DNA of 64,000 bases, taken from Anaerolinea sp. GTDB taxonomy: Bacteria; Chloroflexota; Anaerolineae; Anaerolineales; Anaerolineaceae. The stretch lies in contig JARKPU010000008.1 of the NCBI GenBank assembly GCA_029975055.1, positions 1 to 64,000 on the forward strand, written 5' to 3'. Position 1 is the stretch's first letter. Each line of letters starts with the position of its first letter. The translations under genes were made by a program, and so were the position numbers. The notes under the pieces are model-generated. The model saw only the letters and a program-made list of their open reading frames with translations, had not been told where the DNA came from and did no database searches. Below are positions 16,582 through 26,727 of this stretch, in pieces.

Positions 16582-17247
16582 TCACTCTGCGGCGACCGGC
16601 TTGGGTTTGGCTCGCCCCTTGATATATTCGAACACCGCCGGCACCAGCGAGATGAGGATGATCGCGATGATGACGAGCGAGAAATTCTCCTTCACAAAGG
16701 GCAAATTGCCAAAGAAATATCCCACGCCGATGAACAGCCCCGTCCAGACGATCCCGCCAAAGACGTTATAGCTGATGAAGTAGCCGTAGCGCATCTGCCC
16801 CACCCCGGCCACAAAGGGCGCGAAGGTGCGGATGATGGGAATGAAGCGCGCCAGGAAGATCGTCTTCCCGCCGTGTTTATCGTAGAAAGCCTTCGTGCGC
16901 TCCAGGTATTCCATCTTGAACAGGCGCGATTTGGTGGTGAAAACCTTGGGGCCGATCGTGTGGCCGATCCAATAATTGGCCGTGTCGCCCAGCACGGCAG
17001 CGAGCGCCAGCAGCAGGAAGAGCGGAATCGGCGAAAGGTGCGTGGTGGCGGCCACCGCCCCGGCGGCAAACAGCAGCGAGTCGCCGGGCAGGAAAGGCGT
17101 CACCACCAGGCCGGTCTCAATGAAGATGATCACGAAGAGCGCCAGGTAGGCCCAGATGCCGATGTCGTTGACAATCTGCGGCAGGTGCTTGTCCATGTGC
17201 AGGACGAAATCGACAAACCATTGGATCAACTGCAGAATGCTTTCCAT
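16582..17247 (-). CDS. DedA family membrane protein
   Basis: Integral membrane protein of the DedA/Tvp38 family, several members of which flip undecaprenyl phosphate or phosphatidylethanolamine; the lipid handled here is unknown. It has 221 residues. The hallmark segments are FIETGLVVTPFLPGDSLLF (with the acidic residue and the Pro-Gly-Asp), GDTANYWIGH, and the amphipathic FLARFIPIIRTFAPFVAGVG with conserved arginines. The C-terminal end is basic (KGRAKPKP). Its partner downstream is PlsC, and both act in membrane lipid metabolism, which supports an operon. Confidence 0.92.
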   Translation of the reverse strand: MESILQLIQWFVDFVLHMDKHLPQIVNDIGIWAYLALFVIIFIETGLVVTPFLPGDSLLFAAGAVAATTHLSPIPLFLLLALAAVLGDTANYWIGHTIGPKVFTTKSRLFKMEYLERTKAFYDKHGGKTIFLARFIPIIRTFAPFVAGVGQMRYGYFISYNVFGGIVWTGLFIGVGYFFGNLPFVKENFSLVIIAIILISLVPAVFEYIKGRAKPKPVAAE

Positions 17248-17305
17248 CGATTAAACCTTTTCCACTCCTCTTATCTGGGTGCCGCGCGCTTGCGCGGGGG
17301 CATTT

Positions 17306-18529
17306 TTAACAGGCCATCTCCTGCCGCTGCCCGCGCAGGTGCAGGTTGGCCCCCACCAGCATGAGCAGCATCACCAGGGCCAGTATCCCCAGCGCATACG
17401 GCGCGGCCAGGCCGGCCCGGTGAAGGTATTGTACCAGCCCGGCCTGCCCGGAGAGAATCTCGCTCAGGCCGGCGAGCACGCTGAAGGCGTTCCACAGCCC
17501 GTGGAGCAGCGAAACGCCAAAATAAGTGACGCCCAGCAGGGCATAGCGGCCGGCCTGCCAGGCCCCGGCAAAGGCCATGCCCATGAGGGCCGCGGTGGTG
17601 ATGTGCAGCAAGCCCGTGCCCGCGCGGCCCACCGCCAGCCCCAGCCAGCCGTCTGCGGCCGGGTTGACCAGCGAGAAGAGCGTCTCCAGCAGGGCAAAAC
17701 CGGCCCCGGCCAGCGCCCCAACCGAGAAGCCCTCGGCGGGACTGAGCTTGCGGCCCGCCAGGGCCACCACCGCCAGCGGCTTGATCAACTCCTCGATCAG
17801 CGGCACCACCCCGCTCAGCCCGGCCAGAAGCAGGAAGATGACCCACGGCTGAGCCAGCACCGGGCGGAAGATGCGCATCAGCGCTTGAGGATTCGCGAAG
17901 GAGTTCACCAGGCGCTCGCTGAGCTGCTCGAAGGCGCTCACCATCTCGGCATTGCCGCTGATCACCACCGCCAGCACGGTGATTCCGGCGATCAGCAGGC
18001 CAACCTCCACCAGAATGGCGAGCGGGGTAGAGACGAAGAGACTGAAGTTGAGCACGCCCCACTCGCGCTGGGGGCGCGCCGGCGGGAGGGCATTGCGCGC
18101 AAGTTCGACCAGCCACCACAGCGGCAAAACCACCGCCAGGATCTGCACCGGCGGGAGCAGCATCCAGGCCAGTTCGTTCTGGCCCGAGAGCGCCCTGCCC
18201 GCCGCCAGGACGAGCGGCCACACCAGCAAGGCCAGGCTGGCCGTGCGCAGCCTGCCGCGCATCGCCGGGGCCTCGGCGGGCCGCCCGGCGATGCGCCGCG
18301 AGGCGAAGATCAACGAGGGCAGCGCTGCCGCCGCCAGGAAAACCAGCGTCCAGGCCAGCGAGATCAGCACCCCGGCCTGCTCGCGCACCAGCGGCTGCCT
18401 CGAGCCGGCCATCACCAGCCCGCTCACCAGGGTGAACCCGGCCCCCACGGCGCACGTCGAAAGCCCCAATGCGCTGACGAGCGCCTGGAGCAGCGAGCCG
18501 ACGTGCATCCGCGGGACGGGGGCTGCCAT
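17306..18529 (-). CDS. PrsW-type intramembrane metalloprotease
   Basis: Polytopic membrane protein (407 residues, about 10 membrane segments). The C-terminal half has the PrsW/CAAX-protease-like motifs: PLIEELIKPLAVVAL with the paired glutamates (about 246-260), GAGFALLETL, LLHITTAALMGMAFA and LLHGLWNAFS with the histidines expected to bind metal. In Bacillus, PrsW cleaves an anti-sigma factor; here the target is unknown. Its ATG directly abuts the stop of the upstream thioredoxin-cyclophilin gene, so the two are translationally linked. The pairing of an intramembrane protease with an exported folding factor suggests envelope stress or quality control (inference). Confidence 0.85.
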   Translation of the reverse strand: MAAPVPRMHVGSLLQALVSALGLSTCAVGAGFTLVSGLVMAGSRQPLVREQAGVLISLAWTLVFLAAAALPSLIFASRRIAGRPAEAPAMRGRLRTASLALLVWPLVLAAGRALSGQNELAWMLLPPVQILAVVLPLWWLVELARNALPPARPQREWGVLNFSLFVSTPLAILVEVGLLIAGITVLAVVISGNAEMVSAFEQLSERLVNSFANPQALMRIFRPVLAQPWVIFLLLAGLSGVVPLIEELIKPLAVVALAGRKLSPAEGFSVGALAGAGFALLETLFSLVNPAADGWLGLAVGRAGTGLLHITTAALMGMAFAGAWQAGRYALLGVTYFGVSLLHGLWNAFSVLAGLSEILSGQAGLVQYLHRAGLAAPYALGILALVMLLMLVGANLHLRGQRQEMAC

Positions 18530-19726
18530 TTACTTTTCGGTGATCGTCACCCGGAGGATCTTATCGGCCTGGGGCAGTTCCTCGCCAGATTGCGGGTCGC
18601 GCGGAGTGAGCTTTTCCACCACATCCATGCCGGAGGTCACCTCGCCAAAGATGGTGTACGATCCGTTCAGGCTGTCTTGCGCGGCGTAGGTGATGAAGAA
18701 CTGGCTGCCGTTCGTATTGGGCCCCGAATTGGCGTAAGCCACCAGCCCGGCGCGGTCGAACTTGGCATCGGTGTTCTCCAGGCCGAACTGGTAGCCCGGC
18801 CCGCCGAATCCGCTCCCAGAGGGGTCGCCGCCCTGGGCCACAAAGCCCGGCAGCACGCGGTGGAACGGCGCGCCGTTGAACCAGCCGTCGCGCGCCAGGA
18901 AGACGAAGCTGTTCACCGCCAGGGGGGCCCGGTCGGCGTAGAGCTGGATCGTCACGCTGCCCTTTTCGGTTTCGAGGGTGGCCTGGTACTGTTTCTTCGT
19001 GTCGATGACCATCGGCGGGCAGGCCGTGTACTGGCGGTCTTCGAGCTTGAAGAGTTCCACCAGCCCGGAAAGAGTGCCCATATCCATCGCCGATTGATAG
19101 GGAAGCATATTGATGAACAGGAACGGCGTGCCGGGGAGCTGCGCCTGGGTGGCTTCTTGCAGGTTGCGATTCACGCGCGCCTGCACCTCGGCGCTGTCCA
19201 TATCCGCGCTCAGCCGGGCAGAATCCAGCCCAAGCTGCGCGCCCTGGTCAATGAGCCACGCGCGCGCCTCCTCGGCCGTCAGGCCGGTCCATTTTTCCTG
19301 GTTGGCGAAGATCGCCCCTTCCATCTCGAAGTACTTACCCTGCCGCGCGGCGGCTTCGGCGGCATAGGCTGCCACGAGCGCGTTGGCGTGCGTGCTGAGC
19401 GGGAAGTAGCGGAAGACCACGCGCACGTCATCGGGGTATTTTTCTACCAGCTTGGGCAGCACCGGGGCGAGAATGGCGCAGTAGGGGCACTGGAAATCGC
19501 TGTACTCAATGAAGGTGACTTTGGCAGTCTCCTTGCCGAGCACGTGGTCGTCCTTTTGCACGGCAGGGATCAGGCTGACGAGGGTGGGGTCGGGGGTTGG
19601 GAGCAGGCTCACCACCGAGCAGTTGTCCATCGGTTTGGCCGCAGCGGTGGGGGCGGCGGCGCCCGGCTGGCAGGCCGCCAGCAAGAAAGATAACGCCGCC
19701 AGGGCGAGGATCACGCGTTTCATCAT
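18530..19726 (-). CDS. Lipoprotein with DsbA-like thioredoxin and cyclophilin domains
   Basis: Exported folding factor combining a thioredoxin-fold disulfide oxidoreductase and a peptidyl-prolyl isomerase. ATG 19726 follows AAAGGAGAA. Residues 1-18 form a lipoprotein signal ending LLAAC. The DsbA-like domain has the active site CPYC (FIEYSDFQCPYCAILAP) and the cis-proline GTPFLFIN. The cyclophilin domain (about 245-398) retains the catalytic Arg, Phe and Gln in FHRVLPGFVAQGGDPSGSG and NTNGSQFFITY; the tryptophan of cyclophilin A is replaced. It would act outside the membrane on secreted proteins. A paralogue with the same architecture lies upstream, and PrsW abuts downstream. Confidence 0.88.
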   Translation of the reverse strand: MMKRVILALAALSFLLAACQPGAAAPTAAAKPMDNCSVVSLLPTPDPTLVSLIPAVQKDDHVLGKETAKVTFIEYSDFQCPYCAILAPVLPKLVEKYPDDVRVVFRYFPLSTHANALVAAYAAEAAARQGKYFEMEGAIFANQEKWTGLTAEEARAWLIDQGAQLGLDSARLSADMDSAEVQARVNRNLQEATQAQLPGTPFLFINMLPYQSAMDMGTLSGLVELFKLEDRQYTACPPMVIDTKKQYQATLETEKGSVTIQLYADRAPLAVNSFVFLARDGWFNGAPFHRVLPGFVAQGGDPSGSGFGGPGYQFGLENTDAKFDRAGLVAYANSGPNTNGSQFFITYAAQDSLNGSYTIFGEVTSGMDVVEKLTPRDPQSGEELPQADKILRVTITEK

Positions 19727-19889
19727 GCGTTGGGATTCTCCTTTGCACATCGCATAAAGTTCGATTCTAACAGACAAAGCTTAAATTAGTTTAAGATGGC
19801 GCGCCGTGAACAGGCGCTCGGGCATCCGGCACTCAAGGGTAAGCTTCGTTTCCTCAGGCAGTCACCCCCAAGCGCCCGGTCACGAAGAG

Positions 19890-21134
19890 CTAATTACTTC
19901 CCCGTTCCTCAATCACCACCTTCTCGATCACATCCCCCTCCGGCAGGTCGGCGGGCGAGGAAGGGTCGCGCGGGGTCAGGCGGCTGAGCACGTCCAGCCC
20001 TTCGATCACCTTGCCGAAGATCACATAGCGGCCGTTGAGCCTGGAATCGGCCTGAAAGTTGATGAAAAACTGGCTGCCGTTGCTGTCTGGCCCGGCGCTG
20101 GCCATCGCCAGCATGCCGGGCTGGTCGAAGCGCAGGTTGTTCACATCGTCGGCGAAGGCGTAGCCGGGCGTGCCAAAGCCCGAGCCGCTCGGGTCGCCGG
20201 ATTGGGCGATATACCCCGGGATGACCGTGTGGAACGTCACGCCGTCATACCAGCCCTCGCGCGCGAGGAAAACGAAGTTGTTCACCGCCAGCGGGGCCTG
20301 CGCCGCGTAAAGCTCGGCCAGGATCTCGCCTTTCGCCGTCTGCAGGCGGGCGTAATACCGTTTTTGCGGGTCAATGACCATCGGCGGGCAGGCCTTGAAC
20401 TGCTTCTTCTCCAGCATCAGCAGGCGCACCACGCTCTCCAGCGAGCGGAAATCGCGCGGTCCCTGGTAGATTTTGCCGTTGATCAGCAGCCACGGCATGG
20501 TGGGGATGGCGGCCTGAAGGCCAAACTGCTGCGCCGCGGCCAGCTTCTGCGCCACGGCGGGGTCGTCCAGCGCGGTTGAAAAGCGCTCCGCATCCAGCCC
20601 GAGCGCGGCGGCCTGTTCCAGCAGCCAGGCGCGGAAGCCTTCGGCATCCAGCGCGGCCCATTCGGCCTGGCGGCCGGCCAGCAAGTCCGCCATCTCAAAG
20701 AACCTGCCCTGCCTTCCGGCGGCCTCGGCGGCCGCCGCAGCGGCCATGGCCTTATCGTTGCCCGGCAGCGGGAAATGCCGGAAGACGCGCCGCACGTCGG
20801 CGGGGTATTTGGCGGCCAGGCGCGCCAGGTTGAGGTCCAGCGCCGGGCTGGCGGCGGCCTGCAGGTCGGTATATTCGAGGAAGGTCACCGCGGCGTCTTG
20901 CGGCCCCTGCGACCAGTCCTGGGGGGCCGGGTCGGGGTAGAGCGGCGCTTCGGTGGCTTCGGGGGTGGCCTGCGAGATGACCATCACGCATTCCATCTCG
21001 GTGGGCAGGGGTGTGGGGGCAAAATTAAGCGCGATGGTGGCGGTTGGGGCGGCCCCGGGCGTGGCCCGCGCCGGGGCGCAGGCAGAGAGCAGCCCCAGGG
21101 CCAGGCACGCGCACGCCTGGATGGCAATCTTCAT
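19890..21134 (-). CDS. DsbA-cyclophilin lipoprotein paralogue with degenerate active sites
   Basis: Same domain order and length (414 residues) as the gene at 18530-19726, clearly a tandem duplicate. ATG 21134 follows GAGGGAGA; the signal peptide ends LLSACAP, giving a lipoprotein. In the thioredoxin domain the CPYC site is replaced by AAAS (TDLQAAASPALDL), while the cis-proline TMPWLLIN remains. In the cyclophilin domain FHRVLPGF has become FHTVIPGY, so the catalytic arginine is threonine; Gln and SNGSQFFIN remain. It is therefore probably not a disulfide enzyme and may be a poor isomerase, acting instead as a chaperone or binding protein (inference). Confidence 0.85.
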   Translation of the reverse strand: MKIAIQACACLALGLLSACAPARATPGAAPTATIALNFAPTPLPTEMECVMVISQATPEATEAPLYPDPAPQDWSQGPQDAAVTFLEYTDLQAAASPALDLNLARLAAKYPADVRRVFRHFPLPGNDKAMAAAAAAEAAGRQGRFFEMADLLAGRQAEWAALDAEGFRAWLLEQAAALGLDAERFSTALDDPAVAQKLAAAQQFGLQAAIPTMPWLLINGKIYQGPRDFRSLESVVRLLMLEKKQFKACPPMVIDPQKRYYARLQTAKGEILAELYAAQAPLAVNNFVFLAREGWYDGVTFHTVIPGYIAQSGDPSGSGFGTPGYAFADDVNNLRFDQPGMLAMASAGPDSNGSQFFINFQADSRLNGRYVIFGKVIEGLDVLSRLTPRDPSSPADLPEGDVIEKVVIEERGSN

Positions 21135-21185
21135 GCGGTTCTCCCTCGCCTGACCTGGCACACAGCGGCTTTCTACCTGCGGCGG

Positions 21186-21812
21186 CTAATGGCCGGCGTG
21201 CGCCAGGCGCGCGTCCACGGCCCGGCGGATTTCCGCCTGCACCTGCTCGGCGGGGCGTGCGGCATCCACCACCACCCAGCGGGCCGGGTCGCGGGCCGCC
21301 AGCTCCAGATAACCGGCGCGCACGCGCTGGTGGAAAGCCAGAGTGTAAGCATCCAGGCGGTTCCATTCACCGCCGAGCTTCTTGCGCTTCAGGCCTTCCT
21401 CGGGGTCGAGGTCCAGCAGCAGGGTCAGGTCTGGCCACAAGCCGCCGGTGGCAAAATCCAGGAGCCGGCGCAGCAGGTCGCGGTCGGCGCCGTGGCCGTA
21501 CCCCTGGTAAGCGAGCGTCGAATCGGCGTAGCGGTCGCAGATCACCACTTTACCGGCCTGCGCCGCCGGGCGGATGACCTGCTCGACGAGCTGGGCGCGC
21601 GCCGCCAGGAAGAGGAGAATCTCGGTGCGCGGGTGCATATCGGTGTTCTCCAGGTTGGTGAGGAGCACCGCCCGCACCTGGTCACCGATCGGTGTGCCGC
21701 CCGGCTCGCGGGTGGTTAAAACATCACGGCCCTGCGCACACAGGTGCTCGGCCAGGGCCTTGATCTGCGTGGTCTTGCCGCTGCCTTCCGGGCCTTCGAA
21801 GGTAATCAACAT
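21186..21812 (-). CDS. tmk: Thymidylate kinase
   Basis: Phosphorylates dTMP to dTDP for DNA synthesis. It has 208 residues, normal length. The P-loop FEGPEGSGKTTQ is at residues 5-16, the TREPGGTPIGDQVR motif binds dTMP, ICDRYADSTLAYQGYG is the DRY/substrate motif, and a LID-type segment EEGLKRKK lies around 140. ATG 21812 is the only sensible start. It is 51 bp upstream of the degenerate DsbA-cyclophilin gene on the same strand. A palindromic element (21867-21937) lies in its upstream region, between it and the R3H ATPase gene. Confidence 0.95.
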   Translation of the reverse strand: MLITFEGPEGSGKTTQIKALAEHLCAQGRDVLTTREPGGTPIGDQVRAVLLTNLENTDMHPRTEILLFLAARAQLVEQVIRPAAQAGKVVICDRYADSTLAYQGYGHGADRDLLRRLLDFATGGLWPDLTLLLDLDPEEGLKRKKLGGEWNRLDAYTLAFHQRVRAGYLELAARDPARWVVVDAARPAEQVQAEIRRAVDARLAHAGH

Positions 21813-21859
21813 GGAAGAGGCTTTCAGCTGTCAGCGATCTGCTCTCAGCCAGAAATGAA

Positions 21860-21944
21860 CAACCTGTCATCGTGTGTATCTTTTCCTGTAAATTGTGGGG
21901 TAAGCCCCACAATTTACAGGAAAACCAAAGCGCTGTTCAACCTG
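21860..21944. repeat. Palindromic element, copy 3 (upstream of tmk)
   Basis: A perfect 20-bp inverted repeat (21881-21900 with 21905-21924) containing CTGTAAATTGTGGGG and its complement around the loop TAAG. CGTGT precedes it at 21871-21875. The direct repeat CAACCTG occurs at 21860-21866 and 21938-21944, a candidate target duplication. This is the most symmetrical copy. Confidence 0.8.
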
Positions 21945-22022
21945 CCCTATTATTATCTATCAAAACAGCATTCCGAATAGAAGCTTGAGGTGATCATTTC
22001 CCTTGAGCTGATCACGGGTCGC

Positions 22023-23675
<1,653 letters not shown>

Positions 23676-23692
23676 AAAATCTTACTAACCTT

Positions 23693-24664
23693 CTAATTGT
23701 CATGTATGGTCGAATGCTGAGCCAACGGCACCGTGCCATCGGTGCTGTAGATCTCTCGCGCAGGCTGGCGGGCCAGCAGGCCGGCGCGCGCCACCACCGC
23801 CAGGTGCCTCACCAGCAGCGCCCGGCGCGGCGATACAGAGCCGTTCAGGCGCTTGAGGGCCGGTTCCAGCCAGGCCTGGTACGACCTTGCCGCCACGTAA
23901 ATTGGCCGCTGCGGCAGGGAGGGCTGGCGCGCCACCAGCCCCGCCAGCAGGCCGTAGGGGTCTTCCACCGCCGGGTGCACCACCGGCTGCAGGTAGATGC
24001 CCTGCGGCCCGTAAGCGGCATCGGCATAGGCCAGGATATCCCCTTCCTGCCGGTACACCAGGCGCTGGGCGCTGTGCCCGGGGAAGGGTTCGGCGCTTTG
24101 CACCAGCGGCGGGACGAGCAGCTGGTAGAGGCTGCGCACCGCCACCTCATCCGCGCCGGCGGCCGGCTGCCAGGCTTCGGCGGCGCGCCCATCGCCGTTC
24201 GGCTGGAACTGCCAGATCGACTGCCAGCCATACACCCCAAAACCGGCGTGGCGGATGGGGTCGAGGGCGGGGTTGTCCTCTTCCACCTCGGCCAGCAGGT
24301 TCACGGCCCCCCAGCTCCCGGCGGTTTCGGCCAGGGCATCCAGCAGGTCGGGCAGCGCAGGATGATCAAGGTCGTCAAACGGCATCAGGAAGGAGATGCG
24401 CGCCGGGCGCACGCCGGGGGTGTAGGTCATTTGCCCGATCAAAGGCGCGGCCCCGTCGCGCGCGGGGCAGACCCCGGTGAAGATTCCACGCGTCGGGTCG
24501 AGGTGCGTGAGCATCGCCAGCGGACCCAGGGGGCTTCCGCGCGTCAAGACTTGCGCGCTATCGGTGCACAGCACCCGGTGGCGGAAGCGGTATAAGGTCA
24601 GCAGGTCATGCCAGGCGAACGGGCGAACGTTAATAGCGATCCTCCGCTGAAGCGATTCTACCAC
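23693..24664 (-). CDS. Conserved hypothetical protein, possibly acetyltransferase-like
   Basis: I do not recognise this 323-residue protein. It has no signal peptide or membrane segment. The start INVRPFAWHDLLTLYRFRHR resembles the N-terminus of proteins with a GNAT-like fold, and the middle (GQMTYTPGVRPARISFL, AVNLLAEVEEDNPALD, GFGVYGWQSIWQF) also suggests one, but no acetyl-CoA motif is clear. The annotated GTG at 24664 has no ribosome site; an ATT at 24634 sits 6 bp after a perfect GGAGG and could be the true, unusual start. It is followed closely by the R3H ATPase gene, suggesting one transcript. Confidence 0.65.
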   Translation of the reverse strand: MVESLQRRIAINVRPFAWHDLLTLYRFRHRVLCTDSAQVLTRGSPLGPLAMLTHLDPTRGIFTGVCPARDGAAPLIGQMTYTPGVRPARISFLMPFDDLDHPALPDLLDALAETAGSWGAVNLLAEVEEDNPALDPIRHAGFGVYGWQSIWQFQPNGDGRAAEAWQPAAGADEVAVRSLYQLLVPPLVQSAEPFPGHSAQRLVYRQEGDILAYADAAYGPQGIYLQPVVHPAVEDPYGLLAGLVARQPSLPQRPIYVAARSYQAWLEPALKRLNGSVSPRRALLVRHLAVVARAGLLARQPAREIYSTDGTVPLAQHSTIHDN

Positions 24665-24729
24665 TTCCGCCGGGGCTAATCAATCGGTGGAAGATTACGA
24701 TCAGCTTCCAGTTTTGCGAGTCGGCGCCA

Positions 24730-24908
24730 TGCCGGGAACCGCCTTTGTAGGGTGCGCTCGATCGTTGAGCGCGCCATCTTGAGCCGGTGCGGTCATAAAA
24801 TCGACCGCACCCTACGAAGATAGCGCACCATCCTGAATCGGTGCTTGCCGGGAACCGCCTTTGTAGGGTGCGCTCGATCGCTGAGCGCACCATCCTGAAC
24901 CGGTGCGG
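24730..24908. repeat. Two 63-bp direct repeats with internal hairpins, TGTAGGGTGC family
   Basis: The unit at 24730-24792 recurs at 24846-24908 with few changes. Each contains TGTAGGGTGCGCTC and its inverse GAGCGC(G/A)CC. Between them GGTGCGGTC pairs with GACCGCACC (24786-24811). The stretch 24665-24997 holds no gene; it is made of this repeat plus a possible -10 (TATACT, 24926-24931). Confidence 0.8.
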
Positions 24909-24997
24909 CCGGGAGAGCTTTGCGATATACTTACGCCATGCCAGCCGTCCAACCCGGCATTGGCCCGGCCCCCTCGACGGCCGGTCACCCTTCAACG

Positions 24998-25624
24998 ATG
25001 AACACACCAACCAACCCTGCTGAACTCTGGCTTGTGCGCCACGGAGAGACCGATTGGAACCGCCACGGCCTCTACCAGGGCCAAACGGATATCCCTCTCA
25101 ACGCGGCCGGGCTGGCCCAGGCGCATGCCGCCGCCGAGCGGCTGGCCCTCTCGGGCCGGCGCTTTGCCGCGCTCTATTCCAGCCCGCTGGCCCGCGCCCG
25201 CCAGACGGCCGAAGCGGCCGCCGCCCGCCTGGGCCTGAGCGTGCTCCTCGACGAACGCCTGGTGGAGATCCACCAGGGAGCGTGGCAGGGCAAAAATTAC
25301 GCCCAGGTGGTGGCTGAATTTGGCGGTCTGCTCCGCGCTGCCGAAGCCTCCCCGCTCGATGCGCGCGCCCCGGGCGGCGAATCAACCGCCGAAGTGGCGG
25401 CGCGCATGTCGGCCGCCGCCGCCGATATCGCCCGCGCCCACCCCGGCGAGGCGGTGCTGGTCTTTTCGCACGGCTTCGCCCTGGCGGTGCTCGCCTGCCT
25501 GGCGCGCGGCATTCCGCTCGAGCAGGTGTATGAGCACATCCCCAGCAACGCCAGGGCGGAGGTGATCCGCTGGCCCAGCCCCCTCACCCTGCCGGATGCG
25601 CCGCGCGGGCCGGCCGCCCGTTGA
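24998..25624 (+). CDS. Histidine phosphatase family protein (phosphoglycerate mutase-like)
   Basis: Cytosolic phosphatase of the 2-His superfamily, about 208 residues. LVRHGETDWNR near the N-terminus holds the phosphorylated histidine, ALYSSPLARARQTAEAA the second arginine motif, and VFSHGFALAVL the second catalytic histidine. The substrate cannot be read from the sequence; cobalamin-pathway phosphatase, glucosyl-phosphoglycerate phosphatase and general phosphatases look alike. ATG 24998 gives the usual short N-terminus but has no ribosome site. ATG 24938 lies 7 nt after TATACT and would fit a leaderless message with 20 extra residues. Confidence 0.85.
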   Translation: MNTPTNPAELWLVRHGETDWNRHGLYQGQTDIPLNAAGLAQAHAAAERLALSGRRFAALYSSPLARARQTAEAAAARLGLSVLLDERLVEIHQGAWQGKNYAQVVAEFGGLLRAAEASPLDARAPGGESTAEVAARMSAAAADIARAHPGEAVLVFSHGFALAVLACLARGIPLEQVYEHIPSNARAEVIRWPSPLTLPDAPRGPAAR

Positions 25625-25648
25625 TGTGACCCGACCGCCCGCGGCCTT

Positions 25649-26407
25649 TTACCCTTGTTTCGTCCCGCACTCGGGGCAGAATTTGGCGCCTTTCGTCTCG
25701 GCGCCGCAGTTGGGGCACACGCCGGCCGGCGCGGGCACCTCCAGTTTGGTGCCGCATTCCGGGCAGAACTTGGCGCCCTTCGTCTCGGCGCCGCAGCTTG
25801 GGCAGCGCTGCGCCGCGGGCTGCTGCATGGGGCTGCCGCACTCGGGGCAAAATTTGGTGCCCGGCTCGGCCAGCGTGCCGTCTTTGGGGCAGCGCGCCAT
25901 CTGCGCGGCCGCGCGCTGAGCGTTCTCGGCGGCCTGGCGGGCCTTATCTACCACGTCGCCCAGGCCAAACGCCGCCGCAAAGCCCTTCAGCGCCGCACCG
26001 GCCTGCGCGCCCTTCGATTCGGCCATTTCCTGCGTACGCGGGCTGTCTTCCTGGCAGAAGCCGCTCTGCGTGTCGAAATCCGAAAGGCAGACGATGCGGT
26101 TGCAGGTGGGGCATTCGCGGAAGTGCATCTGCACCTGCTTCCAGGCCGATTCCACCTGCGCGGGGGTCATTTTATAGGAGTAGCGCGGGTCTTCGCCGAC
26201 CACGTTATCGGCCACGGCCCCGCCCACCAGCGGCACCTTGCGCAGCAGGCTCCCCAGCGCATCGCGCCCAAGGTCTTTTGCCACCGTCCCGGCCACGTCC
26301 GGCTGGCTGCGGAACTCGCGCTCGCAGATATCGCAATAGAAGATCGCGTAAGGGCCTGCGCCGTCATTGCGGATTTCATAGCGCGGCATGCGGGTAAATT
26401 CGGCCAT
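25649..26407 (-). CDS. Zinc-ribbon protein with three C-terminal ribbons
   Basis: A 252-residue soluble protein. The N-terminal part has CDICEREF and a central CPTCNRIVC...GFCQEDS, possible metal sites. After an Ala-rich helical stretch (about 130-175), three double-Cys ribbons follow: CPKDG..KFCPECG, CPSCGAETKGAKFCPECG and CPNCGAETKGAKFCPECG. The last two are nearly identical in protein and DNA, a recent internal duplication. Such ribbons often mediate protein or nucleic-acid contacts; no specific function is evident. ATG 26407 lies 5 bp after GGAGGGG; another ATG 3 bp upstream is possible. Confidence 0.75.
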   Translation of the reverse strand: MAEFTRMPRYEIRNDGAGPYAIFYCDICEREFRSQPDVAGTVAKDLGRDALGSLLRKVPLVGGAVADNVVGEDPRYSYKMTPAQVESAWKQVQMHFRECPTCNRIVCLSDFDTQSGFCQEDSPRTQEMAESKGAQAGAALKGFAAAFGLGDVVDKARQAAENAQRAAAQMARCPKDGTLAEPGTKFCPECGSPMQQPAAQRCPSCGAETKGAKFCPECGTKLEVPAPAGVCPNCGAETKGAKFCPECGTKQG

Positions 26408-26727
26408 CATATCCCCTCCCGTTAGCTCGATTGAGATGTTTCAAACCAGTTTAGCCCCACTCGCCCCCATGTCAAGCGAATCCTCCCCGCCCGTCAGGGC
26501 TTCACCGGCCTCGGCTCCCTTCGCCCTGCGGGAAAAGGGCCGGGGATGAGGGCGCTCCATGCGGCTCGAATTTCCTGCCGCCTTTGAGGCCCCCCGCCCA
26601 TCCGCCAGGAATGGCCCGCCCGGATGAGGGAAAACTAATCTCCCGATTCTTGACTCGAATGATCAATGATAATACACTGGAGGTGATTTATCGATTCGCT
26701 CACCGAAACGGAGGTTTCACAGCGCAT
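26408..26727. promoter_or_regulatory. Gene-free stretch with promoter of the M4 protease
   Basis: No gene is seen here. It contains a near-consensus plus-strand promoter, TTGACT (26650-26655), a 17-bp spacer and TACACT (26673-26678), so transcription would start near 26685. GGAGG occurs upstream of the ATG at 26728. The rest is plain intergenic sequence. Confidence 0.6.

Noticed and set aside
17279..19693. 804-codon plus-strand frame opposite PrsW and the DsbA-cyclophilin gene
   Set aside because: Spans two well-supported minus-strand genes and has Gln/Arg/His-rich sequence without motifs.
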